From positions 277,246,045-277,310,044 of the forward strand of contig NC_059072.1 of assembly GCF_020497125.1 (NCBI RefSeq): a stretch of 64,000 nt of DNA, written 5' to 3'. The notes under the pieces are model-generated. The model searched no databases and was not told the DNA's origin. It saw only the letters and a program-made list of their open reading frames with translations. Both the position numbers and the translations under genes were made by a program. Numbering within the stretch: position 1 is the first letter of the stretch; the number at the start of each line of letters is the position of its first letter. This document shows positions 1-12,418 of this stretch, in pieces. This DNA is from Mauremys mutica. Lineage: Eukaryota; Chordata; Testudines; Geoemydidae.

Positions 1-270
1 CATACCCAGTTTATCCACCATTAAATCATCAAGTCCTGTCTTGAAGCCAGTTAGTTTTTTTGTCCCACTGCTCCCCTTGGAAGGCGATTTCAGAACTTCA
101 CTCCTCTTATTAGTAGAAACATTCATCTAATTTTAAGACAAAATTTATTGATGGCTCATTTGTTCTTGTGTCAACATTGGCACCTAACTTAAATAATTCC
201 CATCCCTCTCTGGTATTTATCTCTCTAGAGAGAACAATCATATCTCCCCTCAGCCTTCCTTTGGCTAGGC

Positions 271-581
271 CAGTGTTTCCCAAACTTGGGACGCCGCTTG
301 TGTAGGGAAAGCCCCTGGCGGGCCAGGCCAGTGTGTTTACCTGCCCCATCCGCAGGTCCAGCCGATCGCAGCTCCGACTGGCCGCGGTTCGCTGCTCCAG
401 GCCAATGGGAGCTGCTGGAAGCAGCACGGGATGAGGGATATGCTGGCTGCTGCTTCCAGCAGCTCCCATTGGCCTGGGAGCCGCGATCGGACGGACCTGC
501 GGACGCGGCAGGCAAACAAACCGGCCTGACCCACCAGGGGCTTTCCCTACACAAGCGGCATCCCAAGTTTGGGAAACACTG
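271..581. mobile_element. hAT-type fold-back MITE (311 bp) with 8-bp TSD
   Basis: The element starts CAGTGTTTCCCAAACTTGGG and ends with the reverse complement of the same 20 bases. The two halves are complementary over much of their length, so the copy can fold back on itself. It is flanked by 8-bp target-site duplications, GGCTAGGC at 263-270 and GGTTAGGC at 582-589 (one mismatch). The surrounding CR1 is continuous if the element and one TSD copy are removed. No transposase is encoded. A truncated relative with the same end lies at 58597-58755. Confidence 0.93.
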
Positions 582-845
582 GGTTAGGCTAAACAAGCTA
601 AGCTCTTTGAGTCTCCTCTCATAAGGTAGATTTTCCATTCCTCAGATCATCCTAGTAGCCCTTTTCTGCACCAATTTTAGTCTGAATTCATCTTTCTTAG
701 CTATGGGAAGCCAGAATTGCACACAATATTCCAGATGGGGGTCTCACCAGTGTCTTGTATAACAGTACTAAAACTTCCCTATCTCCATGAGAAATACTTC
801 GCCTGATGCATCCTAGGGCTGCATTAGCCTTTTTTCACTGCCGCA

Positions 846-1175
846 TCACATTGGGGGCTCTGTCACCCTGTGATCAAACAATACATCCAAGTCTTTGTCC
901 TCCTCTGTCATGTCCAATGGATAAGTCCCCAGTTTATGGCAAAACAATTTGTTGTTAATCCCTGAATGCATGACTTTCTGCTTTGCACTATTACATTTCA
1001 TCCCATTTCTATTACTCCAGTTTTTAAGGTCATCCATATCTTCTCCTATGATATGCTGGTCCTCCTTCATATTGACAATACCTCCGAAATTTGTGTCATC
1101 CATAAATTTTATTAGCACACTTTTTGTGCCAAGATCATTAATAAAAATGTTAATGAAGATTGGTCCCAAAAGCAA
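846..1175 (-). pseudogene. CR1 reverse transcriptase palm fragment
   Basis: This 109-codon minus-strand frame is a piece of CR1 reverse transcriptase. Near its start is the block LGPIFINIFINDL, followed by IKFMDDTNFGG, which corresponds to the catalytic FADDT motif of CR1. The second residue is M instead of A, so the box reads FMDD. Downstream come the LKNWSNRNGMKCNSAKQKV-type helix region and a degenerate connection. A full CR1 ORF2 is roughly 900-1000 residues, so this is a short decayed remnant. The flanking plus-strand sequence continues the same protein in other frames, showing frameshifts. It has no host function. Confidence 0.85.
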
Positions 1176-1405
1176 TCCCTAAGGAACTCCACTAGTAACC
1201 TCCCTCCAGCCTGATAGTTCACTTTTCAGTATGACCCTTAGTAGTCTCCCCTTTAACCAGTTCCTTATCTACTTTTCAATTCTCATATTAATCCCCATTG
1301 TCTCCAATTTAAATAAAAATGTCCCATGTGGAACTATATCAAATCCTTTACTGAAATCCAGGGAGATTAGCTCTGTTGCATCTCCTTCAACTGCATGCAA
1401 TTTGT

Positions 1406-2027
1406 TAATCTATAACAAAAAATTATTCCCTCTTCTTACTTCAGTGTCTTATCCATTATTTCTCATGTCACATTTCCTCTTTGATATTTAAATACAAGAT
1501 GCAAAACTCTAAAGAATGTGGAACAAATTTTCCTCTCAGAGAATTTGTCCCTGTATTGTTAAATTTACGGACATTTTTCTCCTTAGGTTCCTGATGATTC
1601 AGGTATACTTTTATTGGTAGTATAGTATACATGACTAGCAAAAATATTACTGTACAATAGACCCACACTAAGTCTTCCACTGAACTGCAAGCTAAGTAAA
1701 TCTCATGAAAGCATTTGCCTTCTCACCCCATTTCACAGGAAAGATTCAACAATTTAACATTTCCATATTATTAACGTGTCATTACTTTTAAAAAATATAC
1801 ATATATATAGTCCTTTAATTTTAATTATGTTACATCACTTTTGTCAGTATAAATGACTACAGAACAACTTATGCTCCAATAGCTTGATTTTTTTTTTGGC
1901 CATGTTTATTCACTTACCAATTTGCATGAGTTAGCAATGTCAAATGGATCTCCATAACATCAGTGTGAATTAGTGAGTTCCTGCTGTATTGTGTATATAT
2001 ATACACAATGATGTATATATATACATC
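1406..2027. other. No gene seen; AT-rich DNA
   Basis: I see no coding potential or known repeat here except alternating TA runs. At 1991-2026 two neighbouring perfect palindromes, each built on GTATATATATAC, lie a few bases apart and may be microsatellite-derived hairpins. Confidence 0.6.
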
Positions 2028-2142
2028 TTCCTACTGTATTTTCCACTGTATGCATCTTATGAAGTGGGTTTTAGCCCACAAAAGCTTATGCTCAAATAAA
2101 TTTATTAGTCTCTGAGGTGCCACAAGTACTCTTTGTTTTTTT
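2028..2142 (+). repeat. Dispersed retro-repeat, copy 1 (3' part)
   Basis: The stretch contains the signature GAAGTGGGTTTTAGCCCAC, then a conserved AAGCTTATGCTCAAATAAAT block, then the GGTGCCACAAGTACTC block. The same blocks recur at 25084-25478, and related ones at 35552-35642 and 50026-50152. I recognise this as a very common turtle and crocodilian dispersed repeat. I cannot name the family from sequence alone; a Penelope-like or LINE-mobilised origin is plausible because two copies have long TSDs. Confidence 0.75.
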
Positions 2143-5100
2143 TATTATAAAACTGTAGCAAAATAATTAAATCTTTTCATGGCTTAAGAAGACTAAAGTG
2201 ACATATATGTTCTGTAGTGTTGTGGCAAATGTCATTTTAGATTAGATCAATTTATGAGCACTCAAAAATTATAGTTTGCACACCTGCATCAAATTTATGA
2301 TGATTCTTTAGCATTTTTAAGCAACCTTAAGAGTGAAAAACAAGTGATGCTGCACATGGGTGCTTGACTAAGTTAGCTGCATAGTTTTAAGTTTAGTAAC
2401 TTTGGGCAGTATGTTAGGGCTACACAGGACCACTTCCTTTATTTTCTGTGTACCTTTTAAGATACAAAATGCATAACTACTGGTGTAGTTTGAAGGAAAG
2501 AAGCTATGTTCTGTGGGCCTCATAAGAAATAAGGCCTAGATGAGGCATTCTGTTTATCCAAGTAAAAGTTTGATACTTAAAATCAAAATCCACTTAAAAA
2601 AAATCTGTCAAAAAACTAATTGAAAAGACTGGTAAGGAAGCACATGTAATAATTAAGAAGTCACAAAATAACTAAATTATGGTTGCACATGCAACCTCTG
2701 CATTTAAAATTGGTAGTACAAGGCTGCTGAGTAAGACCCCGATTCAGAAAACCATTTAAACACACATGCAACCCCAGTCTATTAAGAAGAGTACTTATGT
2801 TTAAGTGCTGTTCTGAATAAGGAAGCTCTTCTGAACAGAAGCTGTTATAGTGTGCACTCTACCACAGAGCCTTCTCCTGTCCAGATGTGAACTGACTATT
2901 CCTCTCTGACTATTCCTCTTGGTTAAACAATGATCTGCTGCCGCAGTGGCCTAGTTCTGTGGCCGTCAGCTCTCAGTCCAGTTGTTTTCCAGGGTTAACA
3001 GAAAAATAATATTTAGGAGGCTATTTTAAGTTCAGATTTAAAGTCCAGAATATAAACACTGGTCCTTCGTGTAGCTCCTAGGCACATATTGGCTAGGTGA
3101 GACCCCTTTCCAGGCCAGGTTACTTGGGTTAGGGCAAGGAGAGCCTTCTCTCCCTGATCAGACTTCACTCAGAACTGGCCCCCAGTTGAAGTTGCCTGTG
3201 CTTTTTACCTGGGTCTGATTGGCCTTTGCCTGCTACAGACTGTTCTAGGTCCCAGGGATCTCTACGCAACACCCATTCTTCCCTTCCAGCAGGGCACCTT
3301 CTTATGGACGGGTGTGTCAACCTCGGGGGAGGGCGCTCCAGCAAGGGGGCATCAAATGCTTGGAATAGACTGTCCCAGAACCCTTTTAAAATACATAGCT
3401 TAGAGAGAAGAGAATTTATGAAAAAAGATTCTAATCCAATAAAGTAATACTTAACCATTATGACACTAAATATAGGGCCAGTATACAACCATAAAATCAA
3501 TATAAGAACCTACACATTATCTTAAGTAGTAGAAAAATATAATTTTGTATTGCATTTGACAAATTATATGTGATCATGTAATTAAAGAATGCATATGCAC
3601 AAGGAGGCAAAGTTATGATTGTATTTGGACCTTAACTTTATTTCCTGATTTTTGTAGGGTAAATATACTGCTCAATGAGAAGTATTTCTTTGCATGCTAG
3701 TGAAGTAAGGCTTTGATTTGATCAAATTTTGATCCTTAGAAAAATCTCAGTGTATGTGATCAAGTAATTAAAGCATTTTATATGAACTAAGTAAAACTGA
3801 TTAGAAGTTAAATATAACAAATCATAGGGGTTGGAGATGTTCAAAGTATCATTACAGATTGAGTGACTTACACTAACACTGCTCAATGTATGTAAGCGTG
3901 AGAGATAAAATTACTCATGCAGCAGAAGTAATACCTACATTCTTGCTGAAGTTTCTGATGAACAATGAAATGATATGGCAGTAAAAGATTTGTAATACAT
4001 TGAAATACACTACAAATCATTATAAAGTCATCCACATACTCCTTTTTACCTAGCCTGAAAGATTATGCTAAACAATTTGGGCAAAATGCTTCCTCCCCCA
4101 CTAGTAAGTGGGCAAAGTTGGGTGAATAGCGAAGGGTGTGGACAGTGTAGGTGAAATTATCTCCCCTCTGATGGTGTACAAGAGGCTGGGTTCAAGAGGC
4201 CTGAGTGGGCTTGAGGAATGCATGGCAGAGGACATGAAAGTACGCTGACCTCCTGTTGAGAGTGGCATACGCACATAGACGGTGCCATCCTGCTAGCAAC
4301 CCAAAAGAATGAAAGGACCCACTGCCTCCCTCACAAAGAGGGTTTCATCAAATACCTTAAAATAGGCTATAATCCAGTCTCTTTTAAAATCAGTGCTCAC
4401 TACCGGACAACTTCTTTTACAGCTAACTACCATTTGCCCATCTCCAACCTCTCAGTCCTGGGGAAGATTGAGAAGAGTCTAGTTTTAGTTTCACTTTTGA
4501 GCTTTGAATCTGGAAGATGAGAGAGAATCAGAACAGTCAGGGACTTTCTGATAAAAGGAGTCTTTAAACTGCTGTGAGATCTAGAGGATGGGTCAGGCAG
4601 TTCCAGCCCTGCAGAGACCAGCATCCTCAGTGGTAGAGGTCCAACCCAGTGCTGCCTGCTGAGAGCCAGCTGAGACCTCCACAGGACTCCAGAAAGAATT
4701 GAGAATTGAGACACCCTTACCCACCCAGAAGTGAAGACACTATAAGAGGACAACACTGCAGCACTCATCTAGGGACTTGTCCTCTGTTTACCATCTGCCT
4801 GTTAAGGGAGTGGGGATTGGGAAGAGTTGTGGGAAGTGAGAAATTAGTTGACATTTTCTATTAGTTAACCCTAACCCTTTCCTTATCCACATCCTGTTCT
4901 ACTTCTCCCAATAAATTCCCATTTGTTTTATTGTTATTTTGGTTGGGTGCCATTTCTCTGCTGGGGTTTGTATTGATGTACTTAATTATTTCTTGTGAGT
5001 ACTGGGTTTTATGCTCCTTTCCAGCAGTAGTAGCATTATTCATTTTCTGAAGGGACATCACCCCTTGTGTTTCAGGCACAGTGAGGAAAGAGGTATGAAT

Positions 5101-6504
5101 GTATGAGGTGTCACAAAAAAAGAACCCAGGACCGAACCCATGTGAGGAGAAGGGAGAAGCCACTCCAAGCAGCAAGCACCTGCAAGGAAACCACACCTCT
5201 GGGGAGGGGCTACACAAGGATGAGTCCAACACTCACTACATTCTGGGAAAGATTTCACTTCACTAAAACATTCCCCAAATAATTGGAGCAATAGAAAATC
5301 CTGGCAGCATGCTCAAAGTTTGAAGCCAATTGCAAAATCAAAGAAAAGAACAGAGAACTGACTGTCTCCCTCTGGAAAGATCTATTGCATTTTAAAATCC
5401 ACACATAGTACACATGCTTATACTGTGGATGGAAAACATAGTAGTCACTCTTACTAGTCAATAGTTGCATAGCTACCCAATGTGACCTGAGAAGTCACTC
5501 CCTTTCTGTGCAAATCTAGTTTCTCAGATGTCACTGCCTAGTAAGTGTAGATAAAAACTGTCATTTTAATAGCAGCCTTGTTATGTAAGTAGATAGTCTC
5601 CCACCTGTCTGTCTTGAATGATGAACTGCAATTCTGCTCTGGTGTTAATCTGATGCTGAGAAGAAAGACTTCCTATGTCTTTCTCCACAGGCAGCAGTGC
5701 AAAAGAGGGCAGGATTTTTCTTTTAGTAGAATAGATACTGCCTGTTTTATATGGGTAAAGCAGGAAGAAAAAAAACACCCACATCCAAAGAGTACTTGGA
5801 TTCAAGCTTTAAGCACTTCCAAAGCATCTAACCATATCTCTTGAATTACAAAAGTCTGAGTCAATGCAGACTAAGTGGCATTCTTTCACATGCTTTGATT
5901 TGAAAAATGAGACGACAGTTGTGAAACAGCCTTTAAGTAGGCATCAAGGAGGAGAGAGCACCATTGCAGCTTGTGAGTATTCACATTTACAGTGAGCAGT
6001 TCCATTTCCTCCAGAAAGCATCTAAGCACACTCTGTTCTCCCAATAATTGCTGTAAGATTCCCACATATACTACTACAAAATACAGACATGACAATAGTG
6101 CATCAGTTTCTAATCAGAAAAATGAACGGCAGCAACATGTGAAATTGGTTGTTTTGGGGTGCCTGATCAGCAGTTATTGTGTTCACTGCAGTAGTGTACC
6201 TAAAAAAAGATCAGTATCATGTCACTGGAAAGCTGAACTACTCACAATTAACTCTGGGCAGTGGGTTTTGGATAATATGAGCCCAGACCAAAATAAACAC
6301 TGATTTTCATTTTGAATTTCAGAAACTAAAATCATAACTTTTTGCTCATCAACTATGCAGGAGAGTTTTTCAGACAGGTTTGCTTCGAGTAACAGCAGTG
6401 TTAATCTGGAGTAACAATTTATTTCAGTGAAACTACTACAAGTTTACAATGGTATAATTGAGAGCAGAATCTGGCACTTTGAGTTTACATTACTATTGTA
6501 ACTC
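2143..6504. other. No gene recognised; mostly unique AT-rich DNA
   Basis: No frame here resembles a known protein. A more GC-rich island at about 3120-3380, bounded on both sides by AT-rich sequence, may be a decayed repeat of unknown family. The 123-codon frame at 4861-5232 (minus) and the shorter ones nearby have no recognisable motif, signal or repeat relationship and are treated as chance. Confidence 0.55.
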
Positions 6505-6590
6505 CTGGACCTGATTCTCCCCTCTGTTACACTTTTACACACATATAATTCCAAAAGTCTACTGAGGTCAATTGAATTACACCAGCAACA
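6505..6590. repeat. Self-complementary dispersed repeat, copy 1
   Basis: This is a diverged copy of a short repeat beginning CCTGATTCTCC, with TTACAC and GAGGTCAAT-type blocks in its middle. Related copies are at 6913-7008, 13047-13142 and 29348-29432. The family is self-complementary, with the end blocks CTGATTC and GAATCAG as inverted repeats. I know this kind of sequence from reptile genomes but cannot name it. Confidence 0.6.
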
Positions 6591-6912
6591 CCCCAAAGTG
6601 CCTAGACTGTTGAAATCCTTTGTATCAACACACAAAAAGTTAATGTACCAAATTATTTACAATAGCATTAGTCTAACCTGTCAGACCTCACACCACTTTA
6701 TATTTATTTTTTTATTACAAGCTGTCATTTTTTTAATATTACTTATCTGTCATAATAAACAAGAACTCATATTTGATATTGTTTCTGTGATCTGGGCCAC
6801 ATTATAATATTCATAATACAACACCACATGTAGCATAAGTATTACAGTTTGTTTTCTTTAATGAGTTGATCAAATTTCTTTTTATGCATTTTTCCCTACG
6901 ATACATATGTGT

Positions 6913-7008
6913 CCTGATTCACCAGTCTTCCTCCATTTTTACATCAGTGTAACATTTTCAGTAGAGTTACACCAATATAACTCTAGGTCAATGCACTGGT
7001 GAATCAAC
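6913..7008. repeat. Self-complementary dispersed repeat, copy 2
   Basis: It starts CCTGATTCACCAGT and ends with ACTGGTGAATCA, an inverted pair of 12 bases or more. In between are GTGTAAC and GTTACACC, a second inverted pair. The copy lies 320 bp from copy 1. Confidence 0.7.
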
Positions 7009-9398
7009 TACAAATGCCACACACTATTTACCAAGATGTCCCCCTGCCTTCCTGTGCTTTAATTTACTGTTTTCTGCTAGACTGACAGTGCTCCAGAAAG
7101 CATTCTACCATTCTGTATCCTTTTTACTTTAAATTACAGCTTTTGTAACAAATTTGACATTTCTCATGTCATATCTGAGGTACAACCATCAATGTGCTTT
7201 GAGGATGCAATTACTCTAGCGGTATATAAATGATGGATCAGTAATGAAGACTAACAGTGGCAATGTGCTAGCAATCCTGTGATGTACCAAGGATCTTTTA
7301 AGCTCTGCTAGCTTGTCTGATTTTTTTTTGTTTTTTAATCTCCATTTCTGTCATTACAAAGATGTACTACAAAGGTCTGATTTTGTTACTGCTGTCATCA
7401 GGAAAGCTTCAAGTGACTTAGACGCATATACATTGATTTCATTTTTAAGTTATGTTTTTGAGATGGCATATTTGCCATTCTTATGAGGGAGTGGTTTAGT
7501 GCATTGCAAGATCCCAGAGAGTTGTTTTTTGGGGGGTTAGGTCTGTTTTCCCCCCATAACAGTGTAGCAAATTTATGGAGCAAATCACCAATTGTAGTAA
7601 CTAGCATGAATAGTTTTTAATAGGACAAGATTTAGTCTAATATTAAAATGCAGATTTTAAAAACCTGTTGAGAAAATATTAAGCATCCTTGGTTAAGAGC
7701 TTCCGACACCTAGCTGCTTTGAGCCTCTGTGCAAAGATAGAGCATAGTGCCTTTTATAGATGAGAAATTTATATTTCTCTAGCCTTTTCATACTCCGCAC
7801 TGTTTTTTTCTCAGAATTTCAACAGACAAACAAACAAACATTCACCTTCATACAGGGACCACACATGGAAAGTCTTATGCCTGGAAGGTGAAATTTTCAG
7901 AAAACATTGACTGAAGACAGGAGGTCAGAATGGAAAACATTAACTCCTGGGCAGGAAATGACTATTACTTTTCCTGTTATAAATTTCACAAAATATTTAA
8001 AGCTGTGTTTTAACATGAATAAAAGTGAAAAGTTGCTCAGAATATAATAATCACATATTTTGTTGTGTAGCTCACTGGAATAACATTAAACTCGAAGAAC
8101 TTAAGAACATTTCCTTAAATATCTAACATATTAACACATTGCTGCTGTTTCTCTAGTGCCTGCAGTTTCTTTGCACAAGGGATAGCTCAAAGGTTCAGAA
8201 AAGCCATTCTAATTGGACATCTGTCCTTTGATAGTATTTTCATATAACTTTAGTTCACAGGGAATTATACCTTCCTTTCAATGTGTTTAAGGGGCCCCAC
8301 ACTGCTGCTTGATCTGTAATTTGCAGTTACCTCACAGAGCAGCATAGAGCCTCATAGCTCTTCTTTTCAATTTAATCAAAGGCCAAACCACCTCTTGATC
8401 TTTGGAGCAAATCTACTTCTCAAAAATCATCCCAAACAACAGCAAAAAGCCTCACAAGTGCCCTGCATGTCACACCAACTTAATTTTGATAGAGGGTAAA
8501 AAGTACAAATGAATGAACCCGGTGGACTTTTAGGTTTTATGAAGTAATTGGACTATTTTGGGGGGGTTGCTATAAGAGCTTATGTTTACTAAACACTTTT
8601 TTTTTTGCTATTTAAATTCATGTCTTGTTTCCCCCAAGGTAACTCTGTTTAAACACATTTTGAAATCTAAACAAAAATATAGTCTTTCTGAGGATGGACT
8701 GGGGATACTGGGCCTGACTGTTTTCACTCAAAATGAATAAATAAGGAACTTCACCATGGCAAATGCAGTTTCCCTTAATGAAAACTGGAGTGAGAAGATT
8801 CTCACTTTGTGTGTGTGTTTCACGGAAACACACGCACAACATTTCTAATATTATTTCCCACCACCACTAATATTTTTTTCAATATTTCCCAAGCAAGATG
8901 CAAACCCAGTAATACTAGAGTTCAGACCAAGCTTTTGAACACATTGGCTGAATTTGAAATTAAGATCAATAATTCGGCCCATTTCTAGTAATCAGCAGCT
9001 GTCTTCTTGGTCACATTTTCCTTTCCAATGGATATTAAAACCTAGCCACTGGCATTTTTAAAGCTTAAGTTCTCCTGCTTCCCAACAGCATTTCTAAATT
9101 ACTGATAAACAGGGTCCCAAAGAAATTGCTAGCAGGAAATCACTGTGTGTTGCCAAATACACAAGACTACCTTCGCTATAAAGTCAATTCTTCTCTAAAA
9201 CTCATAGGCTTCACTATCAGGTCATTTTCCTCTTTGAGAAGATGTAGCCAGCCAAGGCTTGATGGCTCCAGTATCTACTTACTAAAGCAGAAGAAACTTG
9301 CACCATCAAGTTAGCACAATGCTGAACAATAGTTTCCTGATACATAGCGTTGTTGTGATGATACCTCCCGTAAGGCTTTATGGAAATATGCTTAGAAT
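7009..9398. other. No gene recognised
   Basis: This is AT-rich sequence with scattered poly-T and poly-A runs, for example around 7321-7337 and 8595-8610. No frame is longer than about 75 codons and I recognise no repeat. Confidence 0.55.
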
Positions 9399-10829
9399 GT
9401 GTTTTATGCTACTGTCATAAACAGATAGTTAAGGGTTAAGGTCTCTTTTACCTGTAAAGGGTTAACATGCAGTACCTGATGACCACCTGACCAGAGGACC
9501 AATCAGAGACAGATTAATTTCAAATCTCTGTGGAGGGAAGCCTTTGTCTGTGTTCTTTGTTAGAGAGCTCTCTTTGGATCTAAGAGAGGTCAGTCATGTC
9601 TCCAAGTTCTCCTGGAGTAGTTTCTACTAATTAATAGTGAGTATTAATTAGAAAGGCGAATTAGTCTTTTGAGTTGTTTTCTACATTTGCAATTGTGTGT
9701 TTGCTAAAGGAAATTCCTTATTCCTGTTTGCTGTTATATTGCTTTCACTGAGAAAGAAAGGGGGAGGGGGGATTCTCTCCAGAGATTGATAAGTTTAGAC
9801 CCTGTGTATTGTTCCAGCTTGGTATCACAGAGACAATTACTTTCTTTTTTATTCTTTAATAAATTCTTTTCTTTTCTATTAAGGACTTGGTTGATCTTTC
9901 TTTGGGTGGATTCTCAGGGAAAGAGGAGGGGGAGGTATCCCTCTGTAGTTAGATCCCGGTATCTCTCCTAGGAAAAGGGAGGGGGGAGGAAGCAGAGGGA
10001 ATGGTTTATTTCTCCTGGGTGTAAGAACTCCATGGATTTGGGGCTCTTGAAATCCCCTAGGATTTTGGGGAAGGACTGTGTCTCAATCCACATATCTGAT
10101 TGAGTGGTGGCAGCTTACTAGATCTAAACTAGGATTTTTAGTTTAGAGGGAAACCAAGGCAGGTCCCCACATTGGAACCCAACAGCTCCAAGTGGGGGTG
10201 AGACCTATGACAGCTACATATGCCATGTAACATATCTCTGTAAAGGTTATGATCTACTGAATGTATTAATCCTATTTGTATGCATGTATCATTTCAGTAT
10301 TCAAAGTTATGAATGTTATGAATGTTGGCTGTGTACTGGCTTGGCTTCTAAATAACCTTAGTAGAGCATTTGGTCAGTTCCTGGAGAAAGGAATGTTGAA
10401 ATTAAGTACCTAATCAAGAAACACTTAAAGGACAATGGATCTTAGAATGCTCCAATCCACATAAGAAGTCTACTTTAGGATGTTCAAGGTAGCATGTAAA
10501 CAAGGGATGCTACCTGTAAAAACTGTGATTCGTGCATGGACATGTGACTTGCCCATGTGACTCCTAAACTCCATCTTGGAGCTGGACTTTGCATAGGAAG
10601 GAGGAGGGGGTCTCCACCCACAAGAGAAAGTGTATTTAAACTCTTGGGAGACTCCTCCATTTTGGTCATCAGCTGGCTGAGGAGAGGAGCCATCATGAAG
10701 AATCCCCTAGCTACCACCTGAGCTGGAACAAGAGCTGTGTCAAGGGAAAGAATTGTGCCCAGGCCTGGAAGGTGTCCAGTCTGAGGAAAAAAATGGCTGA
10801 AGCATCTCTGAGGGTGAGATTATCTATGA
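9399..10829 (+). mobile_element. LTR family B, copy 1, with a nested solo LTR
   Basis: Sequence from 10218 to about 10820 reads as a retroviral-type LTR on the plus strand. The part at 10556-10800 matches, in reverse complement, 30890-31140 in family B copy 2, including CTCCATCTTGGAGCTGGAC-type and ACCACCTGAGCTGGAAC blocks. The 5' end appears to lie just before 9408, because TGTGTTTTATGCTAC at 9399 continues sensibly into ATATGCCATGTAACATATC at 10218 once the nested LTR is removed. The 3' end is lost at the MITE that starts at 10830. No internal retroviral genes are present. Confidence 0.65.
9413..10212 (+). mobile_element. Solo LTR, family A (800 bp), perfect 5-bp TSD
   Basis: The element starts TGTCATAAACAG and ends CCTATGACA, giving TG...CA termini with a short inverted repeat (TGTCATA/TATGACA). 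It is flanked by identical 5-bp duplications, GCTAC, at 9408-9412 and 10213-10217. A polyadenylation signal AATAAA occurs near 9860 inside a T-rich segment, as expected around the R/U5 boundary. No coding sequence is present, so this is a solo LTR left by recombination. A related LTR in the other orientation lies at 46417-47354. Confidence 0.93.
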
Positions 10830-11096
10830 CAGGGGTCGGCAACCTCTGGCACATGGCTCGCCAGGGTAAGCACCCTGGCAGGCCGGGCAAGTTTGTTTTC
10901 CTGCCGTGTCGGCAGGTTCGGTGGAACATGGCTCCCACTGGCCGCAGTTCGCCATCCCAGGCCAATGGGGGTGGCACGAAGCAGAGCAGGCCAAGGGATG
11001 TGCTTGCTGACCCCTGTCATAGATAATCTCACCCTCAGAGATGCTTCAGTAAGTTTTTTCCTCAGACTGGATGCATGCCAGAGGTTGCCGACCCCT
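10830..11096. mobile_element. Rearranged hAT MITE with captured flanking DNA
   Basis: The left end CAGGGGTCGGCAACCTCTGG and the right end CCAGAGGTTGCCGACCCCTG are both present, but the right half is interrupted. From 11004 to 11070 lies an inverted copy of 10776-10843, that is, of the LTR sequence outside the left MITE end plus the first bases of the MITE. Only after this does the proper right end follow. The 8 bp outside each end differ (ATCTATGA versus CTCTACCT), so the original TSD is not preserved. Confidence 0.85.
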
Positions 11097-12325
11097 GCTC
11101 TACCTCCTCTCCTCTGGCTTTGGTCCCTCCAACTGGGCTCACCCTGCTCTGTAAGGCAACAAGCCCTGCTCTTCCCCCATATGGCTTTTTTTCCCCTAAT
11201 TAGGCCTCTCCCACCCTCCAGGTGTGAGCAGAGAGGTTAACTGGCCTCACACCCACATTACCCCTTCTCAGCAGGTGTGGGTGAACATTCCATCACAGGA
11301 ACCTTTTCCTGGTTGTTAATCCCTGCACTTGGCTCTAAATTTACTTAATTTTGTCACAGTAAGTTTTAGACTGTTAAAGACTCTCCCAACTTCAAACCTG
11401 CAGTAAGGATGCCTCTGAACTCCAAGTGCACTCTCTGACTTTCTCTTAGCTACATCACTTCATCACGGTTAGGAGCCATCCTTTTCCTCATGCACATTTC
11501 TGGGTATGAGTCTATTTAGGGTTCAGGGAAGGTGCTGGATCCACAGGCAAGGTGAACTAAGTATTCATTAGCCCCAGAACTAGTACCCAACAGTATGGGT
11601 TATAGCAGTACAAGTTTTTTCTTGTGAACCCCAGGATGCTCAAGCAGGAGGAATCACTTCTAAGGGTGAGACAATAGTCTGGTCTTCATGTCCATCCAGC
11701 TCTCACACTCTCTGCTATGACTCCCAATCACACTAGCAGTTAGTACCAAGTGTAGTGATCATTTTTGTAATGTGAATAATTGCACTCTGGGAAGCAGACT
11801 TTGACAACCAAACACATTTTTAATAGGCCACCAAATGGCAACAACTTTCAGTCACTACTGACCTGGGATTAACTCAAACTGGCAGCCTACAGATGAAAGA
11901 TATAATATCCCATTACAAATCCTTGAGTCATCCCTTCTTTTACACTGGTAAAAAGGACTTTTTTTCCCTTGAGATTTCTGTCTTCACCCAAACATTAATA
12001 GGCCTGCTCACAAAGAATTAATTGACTTGACTATTACATGAACTCTCCCCTCTCCAAGTCAGCCTGAGGCCCTGATTTTGAAAAACTACTAAAAATGAAC
12101 CATGATTTAATACAGTTTTGACCAGCCACAATGGACAGAGCCAAACAACATTTAAACTTGATTCACAAATAACGTTTGAGCCAATATAGGAGTCTAGACA
12201 GGCACATCAGCTTTGTGGGCATGTCAGAAACAGAATATAACCATATATAATCACTCTTTGAAGCTGAGTAGCCTAGTAGACAGGGCACAGGAGTGAGAAA
12301 AAAATTGATTCTTTTCTCATTTGCG
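11097..12325. other. No gene recognised; possible LTR-like debris at the start
   Basis: The first 220 bases are pyrimidine-rich with CCTCACACCCACATTACC-type sequence that may belong to an unidentified LTR. Nothing further is recognised. Confidence 0.5.
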
Positions 12326-12418
12326 GCTCAGTTTATACATTGGGGAAATTGAGGCAGGCAAAGGTTAAGCAACTTGCCCAAGGTCACAGAGAGAGTCAGA
12401 GCCATCACTTAAGATGTC
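12326..12418 (-). repeat. MIR-like SINE fragment
   Basis: The plus strand reads CAGTTTATACATTGGGGAAA, then GAGGCAGG, then TTAAGCAACTTGCCCAAGGTC and ACAGAGAG, then AGTCAGAGCC. This is the reversed layout of an amniote MIR/CORE-SINE, whose forward form has GACCTTGGGCAAGTTACTTAA. The ends are eroded. No other MIR copy was noticed. Confidence 0.65.

Larger units (their letters stand above)
1..1405 (-). mobile_element. CR1 LINE fragment, minus strand, split by a hAT MITE
   Basis: A CR1-type non-LTR retrotransposon lies on the minus strand and runs off the left edge of the window. Read on the plus strand it has the usual reversed CR1 order: 3' coding end first (1-262 and 590-840), then the reverse transcriptase palm (846-1175), then more N-terminal RT sequence to about 1405. 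The plus-strand phrases around 582-660 and 1140-1280 match the conserved C-terminal and RT sections of vertebrate CR1 from memory. The copy is interrupted at 271-581 by a MITE and resumes cleanly afterwards. No intact frame survives. The right boundary is approximate because similarity fades. Confidence 0.85.
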
